DNA of 64,000 bases from CAZDDB01 sp963843285 (GCA_963843285.1 CAWJJO010000020.1:1-64000); one strand, 5' to 3'; shown: positions 26,901 through 36,010, counted from the first letter of the stretch. The notes: generated by a model from the letters alone, not told the origin. Numbers and translations: made by a program.

Positions 26901-26976
26901 TGCAGCTGTAAATTCGAAGCTCAAGGAGCCGATCAAAGTCCTGTCGAAAGAAGAGTGGTCCAAGAAAGAACTCTAG
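23908..26976 (+). CDS. Exported BNR-repeat/sortilin-type beta-propeller protein
   Basis: 1022 residues with a signal peptide (SFVSILTFCLAGLATA) and GGAGGT before the ATG. Residues 30-740 hold many Asp-box repeats of the form S-x-D-x-G-x-x-W (STDAGESW, STDGGKTW, SIDAGKTW, SEDMGESW, TTDYGKSW, SIDGGQNW), the fold of VPS10/sortilin and sialidase-like propellers. The last 280 residues form a beta domain (LKLEIYDAQGNKI) then a coiled helical tail. Proteins of this build are frequent and large in Acidobacteria, with no tested function; sialidase activity is not implied, as no catalytic arginine set is evident. Confidence 0.85.
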   Translation: MRRIAIRVSSFVSILTFCLAGLATASVKIDSNTFGALEARAIGPAVMSGRIMALDAVAADPRIVYVGAASGGVWKSKNGGTTFEPVFDKNSQSIGSITIDQSHPDTVWVGTGEADTRNSSSIGTGIYKSTDAGESWQIMGLEKSERISKIAVDPKDSNTVYAAATGALWSSSEDRGVYKSTDGGKTWQKVLYVNADTGCSDLAIDPQEPKIVYASMWQFRRKAYFFTSGGPGSGLYKSIDAGKTWKKLTNGLPAGDLGRIAIAVAPTRSSIVYANVESKKTALYKSEDMGESWTAMNTAFNVQVRPFYFSHLYVDPKDYNRIYKPGFTLSSSDDGGQSMSGLSFGGYHPDLHALWINPNNPSHMLLGTDGGVYVTYDRTNTWIPLQNLPVSQFYHVAYDMEQPYNVYGGLQDNGSWRGPSESTNGIQNKDWESIGFGDGFHIFPDPTDKDLVFWEYQGGNFFRYRYSTKEIKDIKPSPKEGEAKYRFNWNTAVSTNKKNPGTIYIGGQFLFRTADKGESWEKISPDLTTNDPEKQKQEDSGGITVDNSNAENHCTIVAIGSSPLDENLIWAGTDDGNLQLTQDGGKSWTNVVANVPDLPRNTWCSSVEASRYDASTAYATFDNHQTGDMKPYIYKTTDYGKSWKAISSDAIKGYAHVIREDLVDRDLLFAGTEFGLYLSIDGGQNWAQFTGKFPKVAVRDIAIHPREGDLIIATHGRGLYIVDDISPLRQLTPQLLESKVAFLEGRPAVIRFPRYQQDFPGNNEFVGANPPEAATIVYYLKDRHVVGDLKLEIYDAQGNKISTLPATGRRGINRATWYMRLKAPRTAPSPEITGGLVFGPSVGEGTYTVKLIKGDETFSSQVKVINDPTLTHSAEDRKLQQDTVMSLYQMQDRLSYVSETLKDARDQANSRAQKESGQAKALKAYADKLEGLRKIVVATKEGFLTGEEQLREEVINLYQSVSAFGGRPSQSQLERLAVLEKRLQKAESDFAVLMGKDLAAVNSKLKEPIKVLSKEEWSKKEL

Positions 26977-27330
26977 GATTTCACCGCAGAGACGCAGAGA
27001 ACGCAGAGGTGTAAGAATGGAGATGATGGAGATGAAAGGGGATGTGGGGATAGCAGCCGCCGGGCGCCAAAGGGCGCCCATGCTAAAAAGAGTGTGCGAA
27101 AACAAATAAAAGAGGTTTCGGGTTAAAGATCATTCCATAGGCTATTCGATTTCTTTATTTGTTTTCGCACACTCTTTTTAGCAGGCCCGAAGGGCCGGCG
27201 GCTGCCTTGGGGTGCTTGGCGACCTTTGGCGGTTTCCTTCCTTTCCGTGATTCCGTGTTTCCGTGCTTGAATCCTCTCTCTGTGTCCTCTGTGGTAACTT
27301 TGCCTTTGTGTTGAAATCCCATTGAGGTTT
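26977..27330 (+). repeat. Modular composite repeat, copy C
   Basis: Opens with GGATTTCACCGCAGAGACG two bases after the BNR stop codon, then the purine-rich part and GGGGATGTGGGGATAGCAGCC as in copy A. The centre is a perfect 30-base hairpin, arms 27081-27110 and 27154-27183 (key part GTGTGCGAAAACAAAT), around 43 unique bases. The end has GGCGGCTGCCTTGG, TTCCGTGTTTCCGTGCTT and TCTCTGTGTCCTCTGTGG. It fills the 365-base gap. Confidence 0.9.
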
Positions 27331-27341
27331 AATAGAGGCGC

Positions 27342-28658
27342 ATGCAAACGATCGCGCAGAGGCTAGATGACCTTCCACTTTCCCGCGCACACTGGCGGAT
27401 TGTCATCGTATGCGGGCTCGGCTGGCTGTTCGACGCCATGGATGCCGGAATCATCTCGTTTGTGCTGGCGGTGCTGTTCCAAAAATGGCAGTTGACACCC
27501 GGGCAGATCGGACAAATCGGAAGCATTGGACTGATCGGCATGTTTGCAGGCGCATTGTTGTCCGGCATGATTGCGGATCGAATCGGACGTCGATATCTGT
27601 TCCAGGCCACCTTGCTAGTATTCAGCATCGCCACCGGATTGTGCAGTCTCGCGGTTGGATATGCCTCGCTGATGGTCCTTCGTTTTCTGGTCGGGTTCGG
27701 ACTGGGCGGTGAGCTGCCGGTAGCCAGCACTCTGGTGACGGAATTTTCGCCGGCAAAACATCGCGGACGACTGCTGGTTGTGTTGGAAAGTTTCTGGGCA
27801 TTTGGCTGGGCGGCAGCGGCGATTGTTTCGTTCTTGATCATTCCCCGTTTTGAAAATGGATGGAAGCTGGCGTTTTTTATCGGCTTTCTTCCTGCCTTCT
27901 ACGTGTTCTATCTGAGACGCACGATTCCGGAATCTCCCCGATATCTTCTTGCCGCCGGAAAACCGGAGGAAGCGCTTCAAGCCGTCCGCTGGTTGGAAAA
28001 AGAATCGGGAGTTGCCGCCGCCGATGTTTCTACTGCATTAGAAGGGACTCCAGTCAAAAAGGGATGGGCGGACATTTGGAAGGGCAGGTATGTCCGCCGA
28101 ACGATCATGCTCTGGGTGCTCTGGTTTGCGATGGTGTATTCCTACTACGGCATCTTTACGTGGCTTCCTACCCTTCTGGTGAAGTCCGGACATCAGATGA
28201 TCAAGAGCTTTGAGTATGTTTTGATCATCACGATCGCGCAAATTCCAGGTTATTTCAGCGCAGCAATTCTGGTCGACCGCATTGGAAGGAAGCTTACTCT
28301 CGTTCCCTACTTGATCGGATGCGCGATTTCCGCATTTCTATTTGGAAGAGCGGACTCCACCGCGGAGATTTTGATCTACGGCTGTCTGATTTCTTTCTTT
28401 AATCTAGGCGCGTGGGGTGTTGTATATACATATACACCGGAACTTTACCCAACTGACATGAGGGCGACTGGAGCCGGATCGGCGGCTGCATTTGGACGAA
28501 TCGGCGGAATTCTTGCGCCAATTGTAGTCGGCATGATTCTGGAACGCGGCGGACAACAACTCGTTTTCGCCCAGTTTGGAGCGGTTGTAATACTCGGCGC
28601 GCTTGCCGTCGCCATTCTTGGGGAAGAAACAAAACAAAAAAGTCTCGAAGCCATTTAG
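27342..28658 (+). CDS. MFS transporter of the metabolite:H+ symporter type (NiaP-like)
   Basis: 438 residues with twelve membrane helices. Features of the sugar-porter/NiaP branch are GWLFDAMDAGIISFV in helix 1, the loop DRIGRRYLFQATLL, GGELPVASTLVTEFSPAKHRGR after helix 4-5, PESPRYLL at the central loop and DRIGRKL in the second half. Relatives carry niacin, benzoate or other small organic acids; the substrate here is open. It stands alone between repeats. Confidence 0.82.
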   Translation: MQTIAQRLDDLPLSRAHWRIVIVCGLGWLFDAMDAGIISFVLAVLFQKWQLTPGQIGQIGSIGLIGMFAGALLSGMIADRIGRRYLFQATLLVFSIATGLCSLAVGYASLMVLRFLVGFGLGGELPVASTLVTEFSPAKHRGRLLVVLESFWAFGWAAAAIVSFLIIPRFENGWKLAFFIGFLPAFYVFYLRRTIPESPRYLLAAGKPEEALQAVRWLEKESGVAAADVSTALEGTPVKKGWADIWKGRYVRRTIMLWVLWFAMVYSYYGIFTWLPTLLVKSGHQMIKSFEYVLIITIAQIPGYFSAAILVDRIGRKLTLVPYLIGCAISAFLFGRADSTAEILIYGCLISFFNLGAWGVVYTYTPELYPTDMRATGAGSAAAFGRIGGILAPIVVGMILERGGQQLVFAQFGAVVILGALAVAILGEETKQKSLEAI

Positions 28659-28672
28659 CTCTGCATGTGGCC

Positions 28673-28934
28673 GTAGAGGCTATGCATTTGCCGTCTTTGC
28701 AGGGGCCGTGCATTTGCCACATGAAGCAGGCCAATCCTCAAAGTTGTGTTCCGGGAAAGCAGTTTCAGATCCTTAGAGTGCACGCAAATGCACAGCCCGG
28801 CACCATAGTGGCATGTTCTCGCAATTCGCGTGACGGGTTGAGCATTTTCTCGCGCGAACGGAACCCGTCTATACGGAGATTGGCAACGATAGCCACGGGC
28901 CCATCGCTGACGGTGGAAAATGCTCAACCCCTAC
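28673..28934 (-). repeat. Twin stem-loop repeat, copy 3
   Basis: Read on the minus strand: GTAGGGGTTGAGCATTTTCC pairs with GAAAATGCTCAACCC, loop 68 bases (28849-28916); then GGGCTGTGCATTTGCG and the closing arm. The closing arm is doubled here (GGCAAATGCACGGCCCC and GGCAAATGCATAGCCTCTAC), which makes this copy longer. Its end lies in the sulfatase gene and gives that gene its last codons and TGA stop. Confidence 0.87.
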
Positions 28935-30927
28935 GAAGTTGCAATCTAACCAGCGAGTCTTCGGAGCCGTTGCGAATTTCGAAAAGCTCCACATGATTGC
29001 GCCCGGAATCAAATGATTCTTCCGGAACGATGACTGCAAAGCCATCCACTTTTGGATTGATCGGAAACGTATTTACCGTCGCGCGTACGACGCCATTTAC
29101 TGCGACCGCGATCAAGAGCCGTCGGGAAGCTTCCTGTCCGTATCGAATTCGTCCGCTGATGAGTGCGGGCACAAAATCAGATTTGAGATCAACTCGATCA
29201 AAGGCTTCCGGGTTGACCAATTCAAAATTCGCCGCGTTGGTACTAGCTCCTGCGAACTCGCTTGCCTCTCTCCCGATCCATTTTTCATTCGCGACCGGAA
29301 GCACCGGGGGAGACAATGCCAACCTCTGAGGAAATACAAGCGGAGTGGAAGTGTAATATGGGAACGCGCGCTTTTCCTTTCGTTCCGGAAGAGCGGCATT
29401 CAATGCAGAACTGCCATCCGTCTTCCACGGAATGGGAACATGCAAAGCATCCGCGATAGTAGGCAAGATATCGATAGACTCCACATTGCGGTCATTCACA
29501 ATACCCGTCTTTTGGCCCGGGAGTTTTACCATCAGGACAACCGGCAGCAGATCGGCGGCATCCGATTTCGACAAATCCCGACGCATCTCTCCGTAACGAA
29601 AACAGATGCCATGATCCGATGTCACAACGATCAAAGCCTGATCGCGGATGCCGGCCTTTTGAAGCCGGTCGAGGACCTGCCCCAGCAAGCGATCGACAAA
29701 TCCGACCTGGAGCAAATGGCGTTGAAGGCCACGTTGCAAGGACTGCGGATCCCGCTTCCAGAAGTTTTCGGACCTTCTTTCATCGATCGGGTTCGCAGCC
29801 GGATCGTATCGTTTGCCGGAGGGAAGATACCGCCATGGACTGTGTGGCAGCAAGATATGAAGAAAGTACAGAGCAGGTTTGTCGGTCTCGTCAATCGAAT
29901 TCACAAATACGGAGAACTGCTGAGTTCGTTCGTTAAATGAATCATTGCGGAATTCCGTATCATTCCGCGACCAAAAATGACTCCACCGGCTTGTGACCGG
30001 AGGAAAGCGATGCGCTAGATCCTCCGGAATAATCGCCTGTACATAGATGGCGACCAGATCCTTCAATAATACAGAAAACCGAGCAGCAAAAGAGGGCTGT
30101 GAAATCAAAGTCGGATAGGGACAGAGCTTGGTGACCGGCTCAATGACCCGGAGATCGTAACTGCTTCCGAGCAATGTAAAAAGATTTGCGGGATAGTCAC
30201 GCACGGAAGCATATTTCTTTTGCTGCGGATATTTCCCTGTCATGATTGCGGATATTGCGACAGGAGTATCGGGGGAGACGGTCGTCGCGTTTCGAAACCA
30301 TATCGACTCTCTGCTAAGTCGTGCAAAGTTCGGATACTTTGCAGAATCGATTTCCAGGTTTCTATCCAGGATAGAAGTCACAGGCATTTCGTCCAGCAAA
30401 ATCATTACTACCGGAGTGGCGCGTGCCACTCCTGGAAAAGACGGAATCTGTTTTTCACTCAGGAGACCAAATTCCCAAATGCGATAAAGAAATAGACCGG
30501 CAACAATCAGCGAAATAGGACCAAGATACCGAAAGAAGGCACGAACCTGTGAAAAGCGCGCCATGCAATAGAAAACCACGGACCCTATCGTGGCTGAAAT
30601 CAAGATTGAAATAAGGCCGGGAAGCCGAAAATGATTCAAGTACGGCAGAATCAGCAGGCCTGCGAGCGCGGCAAACAATGCGCCAAACACAAATTCCTTT
30701 ATCCGACTCGAGATGAACCCTGAGAGAAACTCAATGACAATAAGCGTCGCGGGAATAAGAAAGGAGACCGCGATGGTCAGCGCAAGAAGATCACCGGGGC
30801 GCACATCACGGACAATCAAAAACTGCGGATTTCGCGCTAACACCGAGTAGAGTGGCTGCGCAATTCCAAAGTTAACAAGGGCAAAGAGAGCCCGGCGACT
30901 AGCCGTTGAGTTTGGTTCCACAGGCAT
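28924..30927 (-). CDS. Membrane-anchored sulfatase/phosphotransferase-like protein
   Basis: 667 residues from the ATG at 30927. Four to five membrane helices fill the first 190 residues; the rest is an alkaline-phosphatase-superfamily domain: VVMILLDEMPV (metal Asp), TTVSPDTPVAISAIMTGKYP with a threonine in the nucleophile position, YFLHILLPHSPW, and ALIVVTSDHGICF (Asp-His metal pair). The layout resembles LTA-synthase and EptA-like enzymes, which move or cleave phospho-groups on the outer face. The ATG overlaps the previous gene by 29 bases. The last three residues and the stop come from repeat copy 3. Confidence 0.8.
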   Translation of the reverse strand: MPVEPNSTASRRALFALVNFGIAQPLYSVLARNPQFLIVRDVRPGDLLALTIAVSFLIPATLIVIEFLSGFISSRIKEFVFGALFAALAGLLILPYLNHFRLPGLISILISATIGSVVFYCMARFSQVRAFFRYLGPISLIVAGLFLYRIWEFGLLSEKQIPSFPGVARATPVVMILLDEMPVTSILDRNLEIDSAKYPNFARLSRESIWFRNATTVSPDTPVAISAIMTGKYPQQKKYASVRDYPANLFTLLGSSYDLRVIEPVTKLCPYPTLISQPSFAARFSVLLKDLVAIYVQAIIPEDLAHRFPPVTSRWSHFWSRNDTEFRNDSFNERTQQFSVFVNSIDETDKPALYFLHILLPHSPWRYLPSGKRYDPAANPIDERRSENFWKRDPQSLQRGLQRHLLQVGFVDRLLGQVLDRLQKAGIRDQALIVVTSDHGICFRYGEMRRDLSKSDAADLLPVVLMVKLPGQKTGIVNDRNVESIDILPTIADALHVPIPWKTDGSSALNAALPERKEKRAFPYYTSTPLVFPQRLALSPPVLPVANEKWIGREASEFAGASTNAANFELVNPEAFDRVDLKSDFVPALISGRIRYGQEASRRLLIAVAVNGVVRATVNTFPINPKVDGFAVIVPEESFDSGRNHVELFEIRNGSEDSLVRLQLRRG

Positions 30928-31633
30928 TGCAGAACGCAGAGCCTCCCGGCACACCGGCCCCGCAATTGGAGCAGCGTACTTGCGCTGCGACTTCCCTTCT
31001 GCGGAGTGTCCGGGTGAGCAAGAATGCGACCGCGGCAGCCCCGGCAAAAGACAATAGTACGAGAGGCGCAAGCAATAAAAGATTCCACTTTTCTGACTTT
31101 GCCCAAAGGGACTTAGGATGAAACAAATCCGTCACAGGAAGGCTCCACTTTGCAATCGAACCTTCCACAACTTCTGCATTCGAATCGACAATCTTACCCG
31201 GAAGTTCCAGGGATACTTTCAGAGTAATCGGAACCAGGCCGCCCGCATTCTGAGTTAGGAACCCACGATCATCTACCGCTTGTTCCCAGCTTTCCGTGTA
31301 AAAATATGTGCGTTTGAAAATCCCCTTCTTCTCAAGGCGAAAGACGTGACGACCGTTTTGAAGTTCAGTTACGTCTTTGAATGGAATGTCCGCGCCTAAA
31401 ATGTAGTCCCCTTCTTTGAATTCTTCCGTGATTTTGGGGTGCAATTTCCGGAAGAACGAATCCTTTTCCAGTTGTTGTTTGATTTGATTGGCAAGCAACG
31501 CCGTGGTAGTAAACTTCCAGCTCTGCGATCCGCTCCCGTCCGGATAGACGATCGTCTTGATCTGAATATCGATGCATCCGGCAAGCGCAAACAGCGCCAG
31601 AAAAACGCACGCAGCGGAGACCGCCCGTTTCAT
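30899..31633 (-). CDS. Lipoprotein with transmembrane helix and C-terminal zinc ribbon
   Basis: 244 residues from the ATG at 31633; the frame upstream to 31747 reads through palindromic repeat DNA and is rejected. The N-terminus is a lipoprotein signal (VFLALFALAGC). A beta-rich outside domain of about 160 residues follows, then one membrane helix (LLLLAPLVLLSFAGAAAVAFLL), a basic stretch and a zinc ribbon CSNCGAGVPGGSAFCNACG. If the helix crosses the inner membrane, the lipid end is outside and the ribbon is in the cytoplasm, an unusual arrangement. No function is known. It overlaps the sulfatase gene. Confidence 0.75.
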   Translation of the reverse strand: MKRAVSAACVFLALFALAGCIDIQIKTIVYPDGSGSQSWKFTTTALLANQIKQQLEKDSFFRKLHPKITEEFKEGDYILGADIPFKDVTELQNGRHVFRLEKKGIFKRTYFYTESWEQAVDDRGFLTQNAGGLVPITLKVSLELPGKIVDSNAEVVEGSIAKWSLPVTDLFHPKSLWAKSEKWNLLLLAPLVLLSFAGAAAVAFLLTRTLRRREVAAQVRCSNCGAGVPGGSAFCNACGTKLNG

Positions 31634-31655
31634 GTTACCCATTGTACCAAAACTG

Positions 31656-31738
31656 GTAGGGGCGACCCTTGTGGTCGCCCGCTGGGGATGGGAGAGAGGA
31701 CCGCTATTCATGAGGGCGGGGACAAGCCCCGCCCCTAC
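31656..31738. repeat. GTAGGGGCG paired palindromes
   Basis: Two palindromic units face each other: GTAGGGGCGACCCTTGTGGTCGCCC and GGGCGGGGACAAGCCCCGCCCCTAC. Together they start and end with GTAGGGGC/GCCCCTAC. They lie between divergent genes. Confidence 0.85.
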
Positions 31739-31804
31739 CAACGTCATTGAAAAAGGGGGATAAACTTGCTACCTTTTCTGGAGCAACTCAAGGAGTGCCT
31801 TGTC

Positions 31805-33610
31805 ATGAAGCGAAACTTCCCGGTCATTCTGATTCTCATTCTGATTTCCAGCCTTTCATTTTCGCAGTCAGCCAACAAATCCGAAGCTCAGCAGCGAGCG
31901 GACCATTTTCTAACTGTGTATGACAGCCTTTACCAGAAAATGTATACCGTTGATTCCGAAGCGAACTGGGTCGCCAGCACCGATGTCAGCGATCTGCATA
32001 CGGGCCAGCGAATCGGCGCCGATAGCGCTTACGCAGCGTTCCTGGGCAGCCCGTACATCATCAACGAAACAAGAGATTTGCTCAAAGCAAAGCATTCGCT
32101 CGATCTGTTAACAATCCGGCAATTGGATAAGATTCTATATAACGGAGCGCACGCTCCTGGAACCATTCCCGACATCGTGGCAAAGAGAATCGAGGCAGAA
32201 GCGAAACAAAGCGCCACATTGGACGGATTTGAATTCTGTTTGGAGCGCCAGGGAGATCAGTGTATCAAGCCGATTACGGTGAATCAAATTGACGATACGC
32301 TTCGAGATTCCAGAGATCTTGCAGAACGGAAAAAAGTCTGGGAAGTTTCAAAACAATCGGGAGTTGCGCTCAGACCGGGGCTCATCGAATTACAAAAATT
32401 ACGAAACCGAGTCGCGAAAGAAACAGGTTTCACCTCTTATTTTGCGCTGGAAGTTTCCGACTACGGAATGACATCTGATGAACTGGTAGCGATGACCCAA
32501 AAAATGATCACCGATCTCAAACCGCTCTATCAGCAATTGCATTGCTGGGCCAAATACAGTCTCGCGGAAAAGTACAAACAACCGGTGCCGAAGATGATCC
32601 CGGCACACTGGCTGGGAAATCGCTGGGGACAGGAATGGCCGGGCCTTGTGGAAGGAATCGATCTGGATCCATTGTTTAAGGACAAATCAAAGGAATGGAT
32701 TGTCCAGCAGGCGGAACGGTTTTATATATCGCTGGGAATGCCTTCTCTGCCGAAAACATTCTGGGAAAAATCGGACCTTTACGATTTACCGGCGGATTCA
32801 AAACGCAAAAAGAACACGCATGCGAGCGCATGGCCCATGGATTTACAGGATGATGTCCGCTCCCTCATGAGCGTAAAATCCGACTTCTACTGGTTTCAGA
32901 CATCGCATCATGAGCTGGGTCATATCTACTACTACATGGCGTACAGCATACCGGAAGTGCCGCTCACGCTGCGCGAAGGGGCCAACCGGGGGTTTCATGA
33001 AGCAGTCGGCGATCTGATCAAGATTGCAGCCGGCCAGGTCCCCTATTTGAAACAAATCGAAATCCTTCCTGCCGGCATGAAAATTGATCAAACAAAGTGG
33101 CTTTTGAATGAAGCGCTGGATGATGTGATTTTCATCCCTTGGTCTGCCGGTGTCATGACCGGATGGGAACATGATTTCTATGAAGACAATCTTTCCCCCG
33201 ATGAATACAACAAACGCTGGTGGGAATATGTCGCCAAATATCAGGGAATCGTGCCGCCGGAACCGCGGAGCGAGGAATTCTGCGATCCTGCGACAAAAAC
33301 GCATATCAACGATGATCCCGCCGGTTACTATGATTACGCTATGGCTTCATTGATCAAATATCAGTTGCATGATTACATCGCGCGCAAAATCCTGAAACAG
33401 GATCCAAACAACTGCAACTATTACGGCAACAAGGAAGTAGGCAAATGGCTTACGGACATTCTCAAGTTAGGACAAACACAGGACTGGCGTAAAGTAATCA
33501 AAGAGAAGACCGGCGAAGAGCTCAGCTCCCGCGCGATGCTTGAATACTATCGCCCACTGATGAAATATCTGGAAACCCAAAACAAAGGCCGGCAAGTCTC
33601 CTGGGAGTGA
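31805..33610 (+). CDS. M2-family peptidyl-dipeptidase (ACE-like)
   Basis: 601 residues from the ATG at 31805, with AAGGAG upstream and a signal peptide (PVILILILISSLSFSQ). The zinc site is HELGH (H369, E370, H373) and the third ligand E399 in FHEAVGD, two residues further apart than in human ACE. PLTLREGANRGFHEAVGD and IPEVPL are shared with ACE. The protein should remove dipeptides from peptide C-termini in the periplasm. The family is patchy in bacteria and frequent in Acidobacteria and Xanthomonads. Confidence 0.9.
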   Translation: MKRNFPVILILILISSLSFSQSANKSEAQQRADHFLTVYDSLYQKMYTVDSEANWVASTDVSDLHTGQRIGADSAYAAFLGSPYIINETRDLLKAKHSLDLLTIRQLDKILYNGAHAPGTIPDIVAKRIEAEAKQSATLDGFEFCLERQGDQCIKPITVNQIDDTLRDSRDLAERKKVWEVSKQSGVALRPGLIELQKLRNRVAKETGFTSYFALEVSDYGMTSDELVAMTQKMITDLKPLYQQLHCWAKYSLAEKYKQPVPKMIPAHWLGNRWGQEWPGLVEGIDLDPLFKDKSKEWIVQQAERFYISLGMPSLPKTFWEKSDLYDLPADSKRKKNTHASAWPMDLQDDVRSLMSVKSDFYWFQTSHHELGHIYYYMAYSIPEVPLTLREGANRGFHEAVGDLIKIAAGQVPYLKQIEILPAGMKIDQTKWLLNEALDDVIFIPWSAGVMTGWEHDFYEDNLSPDEYNKRWWEYVAKYQGIVPPEPRSEEFCDPATKTHINDDPAGYYDYAMASLIKYQLHDYIARKILKQDPNNCNYYGNKEVGKWLTDILKLGQTQDWRKVIKEKTGEELSSRAMLEYYRPLMKYLETQNKGRQVSWE

Positions 33611-33652
33611 GGATTCACCGCAGAGACGCAGAGTACGCAGAGGGAAATATTT

Positions 33653-35053
33653 TTATGTAAGGAAGTAGACGCCCACTGCTACGAGCACAGCGCCGATAAG
33701 ATCGAGCAGGATGCCATAGCGCACCATGGTTCGAATCGGAATGAGTCCGGAGCCGAACACGATCGCATTTGGAGCGGTGGACACTGGCAGCATGAATCCC
33801 AGACTGGAAGCCAGAGTAGCGGCGAGAGCGGGTTTAAACGGATCGATGGAAGCGGCCTGGGTAACTGCGATACAGATCGGCAAGATCAGGGTCGCCGAGG
33901 CTGTATTGGAAGTGAATTCAGATATGAAAATCGCCAGAGTTGTGAACAGCAAGATGTACATGAATTCTGAGTGAAATGGGTAAAAAGCAGATATGGAATC
34001 GCCGAGATACTTTGCCACGCCGGTCTTAAACAAGAATTTTCCAAGCACCAGTCCACCGCCAAAGAGCAAGATGATTCCCCAGTTGATGTTTTGAGCTTGC
34101 TTCCAGCCAATCGTAAATTTTCGATTCTTCCAATCCACCGGCATTACGAACAAGAGAAGAGCGCCAATTAAAGCCACAACCGATTCCGGAAGATGCGCTT
34201 CCCACCATTTTTGATTTCCGCCCGCAAGCACAGCAATTCCAGGAAGGAGCCACAGGATTACAGTGATGCAAAAGGCGATTGCTACATTTCGCTGCGCGCG
34301 GCGTATGGAATCATCAAATTTCTCTATGTCCACTTCTTGCATCGGTTCGTTTAGCGAATCATGCGTCAGGAAGTAGCGCATCGCAAAGTAAATCGCTAGA
34401 AAAATGATGATCGAAACGGGCGCTGCGAACGTCATCCAGTGAAAAAAAGAAATCGACTCGCCCGCAAGCTCTTTTAAGAAGCCCATACCGATCAGATTTG
34501 GCGGAGTGCCGACCGGAGTTGCCATGCCGCCGATAGAAGCGGCGAACGAAGTCATCAGGAGTATCAACTGAGAAACGGACCGCCGGCCTTCCACGCGGAT
34601 TGCAGCAATCATGGAGAGACCGATGGGATACATCATCGCCGTGGTAGCGGTATTGCTGATCCACATGGAAATGAAGAATGTGATGCACGTATAAAGAAAG
34701 ATCATGCGTCCGGCACGGCCGCGGACCCAGCGGAAATGCAAGACTTTCTGGGCAAACCGGCGATCCAGCTTGTGCGCCTGCATCGCTTCGGCAAGAATGA
34801 AGCTCCCGATAAAAAGAAAGATGATGGGATCGGCAAAGATCACGAATACGTCGCTTGCCGGCGCGATTCCAAACAAGATCGTCAGCACTGCGACCAGAAG
34901 CGCAGTTGCGGGAAGGGGGATCGCTTCGCTGATCCAGAGAACAGTGGTCAAACCAAGAATCGCAAGCATCCGATGCCCTTCTTCGGGCAGAGAAAACGGA
35001 AGGCAGTACAGCATCAGCCCCACCAACGGGGCAATCCAGATCCCGCGATTCAT
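33653..35053 (-). CDS. DASS-family sodium-coupled dicarboxylate transporter
   Basis: 466 residues from the ATG at 35053 (a further in-frame start lies at 35074). It has the two Ser-Asn-Thr motifs that bind sodium and substrate in VcINDY: SNTATTAMM and SNTASATLI, each followed by a proline-bearing loop (ATPVGTPPNLIG; VSTAPNAIVFG). About eleven helices are visible. Likely substrates are succinate, malate or fumarate, or sulfate. It stands alone and points away from the M2 gene's 3' end (convergent). Confidence 0.88.
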   Translation of the reverse strand: MNRGIWIAPLVGLMLYCLPFSLPEEGHRMLAILGLTTVLWISEAIPLPATALLVAVLTILFGIAPASDVFVIFADPIIFLFIGSFILAEAMQAHKLDRRFAQKVLHFRWVRGRAGRMIFLYTCITFFISMWISNTATTAMMYPIGLSMIAAIRVEGRRSVSQLILLMTSFAASIGGMATPVGTPPNLIGMGFLKELAGESISFFHWMTFAAPVSIIIFLAIYFAMRYFLTHDSLNEPMQEVDIEKFDDSIRRAQRNVAIAFCITVILWLLPGIAVLAGGNQKWWEAHLPESVVALIGALLLFVMPVDWKNRKFTIGWKQAQNINWGIILLFGGGLVLGKFLFKTGVAKYLGDSISAFYPFHSEFMYILLFTTLAIFISEFTSNTASATLILPICIAVTQAASIDPFKPALAATLASSLGFMLPVSTAPNAIVFGSGLIPIRTMVRYGILLDLIGAVLVAVGVYFLT

Positions 35054-35210
35054 CACGCGTGATTCTACTACCAAATACCGTCCGTTTTGCTCTGCGGATT
35101 CCCCTCCTTATGGAGCAGGGGTTTCAGGCGAGGTTGGGATACTCTTCAACCCCCTCTTTCATCTCCTCCTTCATCAGGGGGAGAAACGCTAGTCTGAGTC
35201 GAACGAAGAG

Positions 35211-35239
35211 TTGATGAAAACAGCAGCCGGTAGTAGACT
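35211..35239 (+). promoter_or_regulatory. Sigma-70-type promoter of the GH16-like gene
   Basis: TTGATG (35211-35216), 17-base spacer, TAGACT (35234-35239), about 30 bases before the ATG at 35269, which has GGAGGGAG as ribosome site. Confidence 0.6.
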
Positions 35240-35268
35240 GTACGCACAATTTTGGAGGGAGACTCGGG

Positions 35269-36009
35269 ATGTCAAGACTCACAAAACAATTTGTGATTGC
35301 CACACTGCTGGGATGCTGTGCGATTGCATTCACATCATTCCTGTTTGGCGCTTACGCTCGTCAGATTACATTTTCCGGTTACGTCTGGAGCGTCAAAACC
35401 AGCCGCGGCAAAGTGGGTCCCGGACCGAATTACTTTTCAGACACTACCCAGAGCGTATGGGTGGACACTCTCGGGAAGTTGCATATGAAGATCCGCAAGA
35501 CCAAGAGCAAATGGTATTGCTCCGAGATCGTGTCCCTGAATAACTTTGGATACGGGACTTACAGGTTCTATATCGATACTCCGGTGGACAATCTGAATCC
35601 ATATGTCGTTCTTGGCCTCTTTACTTGGAGTGACAACCCCGCGTACAACAATCGCGAAATCGATATCGAGTTTTCCCGCTGGGGAAGCGCCGCAAATCAG
35701 AACGCCCAGTATGTCGTCCAGCCGTACACGATTCCGCAAAACATCTATCGCTTCCAGTGGCTCTCCGGGATTTCGCTTTCGATGCACAGTTTTGATTGGA
35801 GAAACGGCCAGGTGAACTGCAGAAGTCAGCGCGGTCAAACCATCCCACCTGCAGCCGGCGATATTCTGCAACAGAAGACGTTTTCATCGGGAATTCCGAT
35901 TCCGGGTGATGAAAATACACGCATCAATCTCTGGCTTTCCGGCGGCCACGCGCCTTCCGACGGACGTGAAGTTGAACTTGTATTCAGCAAATTCGAATTC
36001 GTCCCGTAG
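35269..36009 (+). CDS. Secreted GH16-like glycoside hydrolase
   Basis: 246 residues. A signal or anchor segment (VIATLLGCCAIAFTSFLFGAYA) is followed by a single jelly-roll domain. The GH16 active-site motif E-x-D-x-E is present as E130-I-D132-I-E134 in NREIDIEFSRWG, with the family's tryptophan after it. Aromatic residues of a glycan cleft (VLGLFTWSDNP; YRFQWLSG) fit. GH16 enzymes cut beta-1,3 or beta-1,4 glucans and galactans; the substrate is unknown. It has its own promoter. Confidence 0.78.
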   Translation: MSRLTKQFVIATLLGCCAIAFTSFLFGAYARQITFSGYVWSVKTSRGKVGPGPNYFSDTTQSVWVDTLGKLHMKIRKTKSKWYCSEIVSLNNFGYGTYRFYIDTPVDNLNPYVVLGLFTWSDNPAYNNREIDIEFSRWGSAANQNAQYVVQPYTIPQNIYRFQWLSGISLSMHSFDWRNGQVNCRSQRGQTIPPAAGDILQQKTFSSGIPIPGDENTRINLWLSGGHAPSDGREVELVFSKFEFVP

Positions 36010-36010
36010 G

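Noticed and set aside
31634..31747. Upstream extension of the zinc-ribbon lipoprotein
   Set aside because: The extra codons read through GTAGGGGCG palindromes; the lipobox needs the start at 31633.
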